NCBI GenBank assembly: GCA_019636845.1
Contig: JAHBWV010000001.1
Span: forward strand, 1,302,001-1,366,000
Source of the DNA: Phycisphaeraceae bacterium
GTDB lineage: Bacteria; Planctomycetota; Phycisphaerae; Phycisphaerales; UBA1924
Length of the DNA stretch: 64,000 nt
Direction: 5' to 3'
Of this stretch, positions 60,315 to 64,000 are shown in pieces. How positions within the stretch are numbered: position 1 is the first letter of the stretch; every line of letters starts with the position of its first letter. The notes below the pieces were generated by a model. It saw only the letters and a program-made list of their open reading frames with translations. It had not been told where the DNA came from and did not search any database. The translations under genes were made by a program, and so were the position numbers.

Positions 60315-61472
60315 ATGCCGAGCACGATCAATCATGCGACGAGCGAGTTTGAGAAGCGTGACCGCTGTGCGGAACTGGCGCATCGGCCGCGGGTGCTGCT
60401 CGGGAAGATGGGTCTGGACGGGCATGATCGCGGGGTGAAGGTGATCGCGAGGGCTCTGAGAGACTCTGGCGTTCACGTGATCTATTCCGGGCTGTGGCAA
60501 ACGCCTCGCTCGCTGGCGATATCCGCGCGTGACGAGGACTGCGACGTGATCGCTGCTTCGATGATGTCGAACTCTCACCTCGCGCTTGGTCCTCGGCTTG
60601 TGGAGTCGTTGCGGGATCTTGGGCGTGGGGACATCCCTGTGTATATGGGTGGGATTCTGCCCCAGGAAGACATCGCGCGTCTGTTGGAGCTGGGTGTGCG
60701 GAAGTGCTTCACGACGGGGACGGGGCTTGAACAGATCGTGGAGGCGGTCAAGGGCGCGGTGCGTCCGCTGGCTGCGAAGGTCGAGAGCGGTCACGGGACT
60801 GCGCAGCTCGCGAGGGATATCTCGCTCGTTCACTCGGGGCGTGGCGTCGGTGCGGAGCGTGTGAAGCGACGGCCTCGGCGGGTGGTGGGCGTGACGGGCT
60901 CGCCGGGTGCGGGGAAGTCGACGTTGGTTGCGCAGTTGGTCGGGGAGTACAGCCGGCGTGCAAAGCAGGATCCGACGCTCGGTCGCTGCGCTGTCGTGGC
61001 GTTCGACCCGATGAGCCCGATCACTTCGGGCGCGCTGCTCGGCGATCGGCTGCGGGTGGATTTCAACGCGGTCGATGAGACTGTCTATTACCGTTCGCTT
61101 GCGATCAGCGGTGAGGATTATCACGCGCTGGATGAGATCGTGGGCCTGATCGGTGGGGCTTATGAGGGCGAGCGGTCGTATGAGTTGCTCTTCGTCGAGA
61201 CGGTCGGGGCCGGTCAGAATGAGACGCGGATCCGCAAGCACGTGGATCGCACTGCGGTGGTGCTCACGCCGGGTATGGGGGACGCGGTGCAGATGGATAA
61301 GGCCGGGATTCTAGAGATCGCCGACGTGTTTGTGTGCAACAAGGCGGATCATCCCGGAGAGAACGAGTTGCTGAGGGACCTTCGGGATGTTGCGGGTCGG
61401 CGGCCGGTGATCGAGACCATCGCGACGCAGGGCAAGGGCGTGTCGGAGCTGCTCGATGCTCTGATGGCTTGA
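60315..61472 (+). CDS. Cobalamin-binding domain fused to a MeaB/ArgK-like G3E GTPase
   Basis: 385 residues. N-terminal B12 domain (about 22-155) with the base-off/His-on motif DGHDRG (D35-H37-G40) and later GILPQEDI as in methylmalonyl-CoA mutase small domains. A linker (155-185) leads to a GTPase: Walker A GSPGAGKS (195-202), the FDPMSPITSGALLGDR switch, E295 in VETVGAGQNET and NKAD (342-345). The order B12-GTPase is that of the N-terminal half of IcmF (isobutyryl-CoA mutase fusion), but the mutase domain is absent. GGAG is 9 bases ahead of ATG 60315. Probable chaperone or cofactor-binding partner for an acyl-CoA mutase encoded elsewhere. Confidence 0.88.
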   Translation: MPSTINHATSEFEKRDRCAELAHRPRVLLGKMGLDGHDRGVKVIARALRDSGVHVIYSGLWQTPRSLAISARDEDCDVIAASMMSNSHLALGPRLVESLRDLGRGDIPVYMGGILPQEDIARLLELGVRKCFTTGTGLEQIVEAVKGAVRPLAAKVESGHGTAQLARDISLVHSGRGVGAERVKRRPRRVVGVTGSPGAGKSTLVAQLVGEYSRRAKQDPTLGRCAVVAFDPMSPITSGALLGDRLRVDFNAVDETVYYRSLAISGEDYHALDEIVGLIGGAYEGERSYELLFVETVGAGQNETRIRKHVDRTAVVLTPGMGDAVQMDKAGILEIADVFVCNKADHPGENELLRDLRDVAGRRPVIETIATQGKGVSELLDALMA

Positions 61473-61527
61473 GGCCGCTTCGGATCCCGGGCGGTTTGCG
61501 GATTCCTGAGCATCTTTCTGGAGCGGG

Positions 61528-62478
61528 GTGCATCTGACTCCTTGGGATCTCAAGGAGTTGGTATCAGTGCGGAACCATGCTGAACGAATGCAATGCCTGG
61601 AGGTCTGGGGTGGGAACGAGCCCACCGATCGGACCGTTTCGATGGCCGGGCTGGATGCGGTCGTGCTCTCGATTCCTCATGGTCACAGCGTTGCGGGGGG
61701 TGATATCCATTACCTGTCGAGTTGCGCGACCGGTCGGATCGCGCGCGTGCTCCTTGCGGATGTCAGCGGGCATGGAGACTCTGTGTCCACGATCGCGCAG
61801 TCCCTGAGAGACCTGATGCGCCGGCACATCAACGTTGTGGATCCGATGCGGATGGTGCGGGGGCTCAACCGTGCGTTCACGGATTCGGACACAGGGGGTA
61901 CGTTCGCGACGGCGGTCGCTGCGACGTACTGGGCACCGAACCGTTCGCTCGTGATCTCGAACGCGGGGCATCCGAGGCCCTTGGTGTATAGGGCGGCGAC
62001 AAAGCAGTGGGACAGAATCAGCATCGACGATGGTGCCGCGGGACCGGATCCGGGCGGTGGTGATGACCTGCCGCTCGGCATCGATGCGGAGGGGTCGTAC
62101 TCGCAGGTGCGTGTGCGGCTGGAGGCGGGCGATGTGGTGCTGTTCTATACGGATGCTCTGATCGAGGCGTCGGCCCAGGATGGGCGGATGCTCGGAGAGT
62201 CGGGGTTGCTCGAACTGGTGCGGTCGGTCCACGCGACCGATGGGTCGGAGCTGGTGCGCCGTGTGGTTGATGGCGTTGCTGCGTATCGAGGCGGGCTGCC
62301 GGCGATGGACGACACGACGATCATGGCGATCTCGCCGAACGACATCGAGAGCCGCGCGAATCTTCGGATGTTCGCAAGCGGGGTGCTGAGCGCCGGGGCG
62401 GCGCGACTGCGTGCGGGCGTGCGTGCGATGCCTTCGTTCGGAAGGATGAAGGATGCAGGCAAGGCAATCGTGGATTGA
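61528..62478 (+). CDS. PP2C-type (SpoIIE/RsbU-like) serine phosphatase
   Basis: 316 residues, GTG start with GGAG 5 bases upstream. SpoIIE-like phosphatase domain with metal-binding VLLADVSGHGDS, GTFATAVAATYW, ISNAGHPRPLVY and VLFYTDALIEA. It likely dephosphorylates an anti-anti-sigma factor or similar regulator. The C-terminal ~50 residues are basic and without motif. Located 55 bases downstream of the B12/GTPase gene and overlapping, in a different frame, the region before mqnD. No anti-sigma partner nearby. Confidence 0.87.
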   Translation: MHLTPWDLKELVSVRNHAERMQCLEVWGGNEPTDRTVSMAGLDAVVLSIPHGHSVAGGDIHYLSSCATGRIARVLLADVSGHGDSVSTIAQSLRDLMRRHINVVDPMRMVRGLNRAFTDSDTGGTFATAVAATYWAPNRSLVISNAGHPRPLVYRAATKQWDRISIDDGAAGPDPGGGDDLPLGIDAEGSYSQVRVRLEAGDVVLFYTDALIEASAQDGRMLGESGLLELVRSVHATDGSELVRRVVDGVAAYRGGLPAMDDTTIMAISPNDIESRANLRMFASGVLSAGAARLRAGVRAMPSFGRMKDAGKAIVD

Positions 62479-62543
62479 GCGTTCGTTCGGCGGGTCGTTT
62501 ATCACTGGCGATGTCGGGTCGGGCGAAGCTATCCTCTGGCGCG

Positions 62544-63473
62544 ATGATCACGCTCTCGCTCGCACATTCTCCCGACGCAGACGATATGGCGATGTGGTGG
62601 CCCCTCACGGGGATGCGTGATCGCCAGGGTGGGCCGCTGCCGGGTGGTGTGTGCGAGCCGGCGATCGATACGCGGGGCTTTCGGTTTGAGACGCTTGCCG
62701 CGGATATTCAGGAGCTGAATCTGCGAGCGATCGAGCGGGGGGACCTGGATATCTCTGCGATTTCTGCCGGCGCGTACGCGGGCATATCGGGCGTGTACCG
62801 CATCACACGATGCGGCGCTTCGATCGGCGGGGGGTATGGCCCGAAGTTGGTGGTTTCGGCATCGTCGCGGATTCATTCTCTCGATGCGGCCCTTGGTGCG
62901 TGCGACTCGGGTGGCGGCGTGATCGCGATTCCCGGGCGTCACACGACGGCGTTTCTCGCGCTGCGTGTGCTGGCGGAGCGGGCGTTTGCGACGCGTGAGA
63001 TGCCGTTTCACGCGATCCCCGGTGCGGTGGTCAGAGGCGAGGTTGCGGCGGGCTTGCTGATTCACGAGGCACAGCTCGACCCTGAGGCGTTGGGGCTTCG
63101 CACGATTCTGGAACTCGGCCCGGCGTGGATGGCGTGGGCGGGTGGGCCGCTGCCGCTGGGCCTGAATGTGATGCGGAGGGATCTGGATGCTCGCTTCGGC
63201 GTGGGGACGAGCGTGACGGTCGCGCGTCTGCTTCGGGAGTCTGTTCGTTACGCGATCGATCACGGTGAACTCACTCGCGCGTTTCTGCTGGCGCGGAGCG
63301 ATGAGCGGCCTGAGTGGAAGGAACCGGGTCTGCTGGAGCGGTATCTCTCGATGTATGTGAATGAGCAGACCGTTGACATGGGAGAGGAGGGGGTGAGATC
63401 GCTGCGAACCCTCTTTGCCCGTGGCGCGGCGGCTGGTTTGTGCGTTGACCCGGGCGAGATCGATGCAATCTGA
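62544..63473 (+). CDS. mqnD: 1,4-dihydroxy-6-naphthoate synthase (menaquinone, futalosine pathway)
   Basis: 309 residues. Starts ITLSLAHSPDADDMAMWWPL, the MqnD opening, with AISAGAYAGISGVYRI and GGGYGPKLVVS, VIAIPGRHTTAFLALR and GLLIHEAQ. It belongs to the periplasmic-binding-like fold and converts cyclic de-hypoxanthine futalosine to 1,4-dihydroxy-6-naphthoate. Its presence implies menaquinone made by the futalosine route. ATG at 62544 is chosen; ATGs at 62475 and 62511 would add a non-conserved leader. Confidence 0.9.
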   Translation: MITLSLAHSPDADDMAMWWPLTGMRDRQGGPLPGGVCEPAIDTRGFRFETLAADIQELNLRAIERGDLDISAISAGAYAGISGVYRITRCGASIGGGYGPKLVVSASSRIHSLDAALGACDSGGGVIAIPGRHTTAFLALRVLAERAFATREMPFHAIPGAVVRGEVAAGLLIHEAQLDPEALGLRTILELGPAWMAWAGGPLPLGLNVMRRDLDARFGVGTSVTVARLLRESVRYAIDHGELTRAFLLARSDERPEWKEPGLLERYLSMYVNEQTVDMGEEGVRSLRTLFARGAAAGLCVDPGEIDAI

Positions 63474-63496
63474 GTTCGCTGGAATTGGAGTGAGCG

Positions 63497-64000
63497 ATGG
63501 AGACACAGGGCGTGCGTATTCCGATCGTCAGGATGTCCGATGGAGTCGCGTTTGAGGTTCCGGGGTCGGGACTTCTGCCTCTTCGGCACATCATCGGTAT
63601 CGGGCGGAACTACGCGGAGCACGCGAAGGAGCAGGCGGCGGTTGTGCCCGACCGGCCGATGGTGTTCACGAAGAACATCATGGCGGCGTGCCTGAACGGC
63701 GACGAGATCGTGGTGCCGAAGGTCTGCCAGGATCGGGATCAGGTTGATTGGGAGGCGGAGCTTGCGGTTGTGATCGGTCGAGCGGCGCGAGACGTGTCGG
63801 TCGAGCGGGCGATATCTCACGTGCTGGGGTATTGCTGCGCGAACGATGTCTCGGCGCGCTGGTGGCAGAAGGAGGGGTCGGGCGGGCAGTTCTGCCGCGG
63901 GAAGTCGTTTGACACTTTTTGCCCGATGGGTCCGTTCATTGTGCCTGCGGCGTCGGTGCCCGATCCGCAGGGTCTGGCGGTTCGCTGCCGCGTGAATGGG
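63497..64000 (+). CDS. Fumarylacetoacetate hydrolase-family protein, 3' end outside window
   Basis: At least 168 residues, open to the window edge. FAH-fold motifs: GIGRNYAEHAKEQA, VDWEAELAVVIGRAARD (metal-ligand glutamates), GYCCANDVSARWWQ and RGKSFDTFCPMGP. The family includes fumarylpyruvate and acylpyruvate hydrolases and 2-hydroxyhepta-diene isomerases of aromatic or sugar acid breakdown. GGAG lies 6 bases before ATG 63497. Follows mqnD by 23 bases, so co-transcription is possible. Confidence 0.92.
   Translation, partial: METQGVRIPIVRMSDGVAFEVPGSGLLPLRHIIGIGRNYAEHAKEQAAVVPDRPMVFTKNIMAACLNGDEIVVPKVCQDRDQVDWEAELAVVIGRAARDVSVERAISHVLGYCCANDVSARWWQKEGSGGQFCRGKSFDTFCPMGPFIVPAASVPDPQGLAVRCRVNG

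Overview
The window is GC-rich bacterial chromosome, most likely from a planctomycete of the Phycisphaerae type. That is an inference from several traits: a giant secreted subtilase with an N-terminal LEQRTLLS motif (planctomycete LEPR-type export/anchoring signal), a PEP-CTERM-like C-terminus (PAPSS...GARRRR), weak or missing Shine-Dalgarno sites on many genes, and a small-operon layout. There is no phage, CRISPR array, rRNA operon or classical insertion sequence. Two tRNA genes are present: Arg-ACG and Glu-CTC.

Layout. 0-7.2 kb: end of a polytopic glycosyltransferase, a double-domain M16 protease, tRNA-Arg, rpsT, a CPBP protease, tRNA-Glu, and an HPt / response-regulator-GGDEF signalling pair. 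7.2-16.7 kb: PagL-like lipid A deacylase, SlyX-like protein, gpmI, peroxiredoxin, a YggS-family PLP protein, a lipoprotein amidase, MscS, asnB and xylA. 16.7-18 kb: repeat-rich spacer with dispersed palindromes, a putative HTH gene and a perfect 26-bp dyad. 18-27 kb: membrane protein, ugd, methyltransferase, polyprenyl synthase, Eis-like acetyltransferase, a probable metal-handling group (outer-membrane protein, HMA lipoprotein, DUF2946-like), DUF2798 and PAP2 proteins. 27-33 kb: ArnT-like glycosyltransferase with truB, a membrane protein coupled to a small ORF, and lemA-htpX. 33-35.4 kb: rlmE, then a coupled operon fdx - two unknown genes - iscX. 35.6-44.7 kb: RF3, a GT2/LAB_N pair, two coupled unknowns, a PEP-CTERM DUF4394 protein divergent from an ECF sigma/anti-sigma pair, and a Na/Pi cotransporter. 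44.7-48.8 kb: pyruvate-dehydrogenase-type E1alpha-E1beta-E2 operon interrupted by a four-helix-bundle (23S IVP family) gene flanked by inverted GCAAATGGCAAA motifs. 48.9-61.5 kb: acyl-CoA/leucine catabolism (large acyl-CoA dehydrogenase, three crotonases, HMG-CoA lyase, and a B12-domain/MeaB-like GTPase fusion), with the 1779-residue subtilase gene between the crotonases. 61.5-64 kb: PP2C-type phosphatase, mqnD (futalosine menaquinone pathway) and the start of a fumarylacetoacetase-family gene.

At large scale the + strand is C-rich up to about 15.5 kb and G-rich after about 16.75 kb, whichever strand the genes are on. This is a GC-skew sign change of the kind seen at replication origins or at edges of chromosomal inversions. 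No DnaA boxes or dnaA gene were seen at the switch.

The points most worth follow-up are the IVP cassette inside the pyruvate dehydrogenase operon, the two-gene unknown module inside the fdx-iscX iron-sulfur operon, the palindromic element read through as coding sequence, and the skew switch itself.
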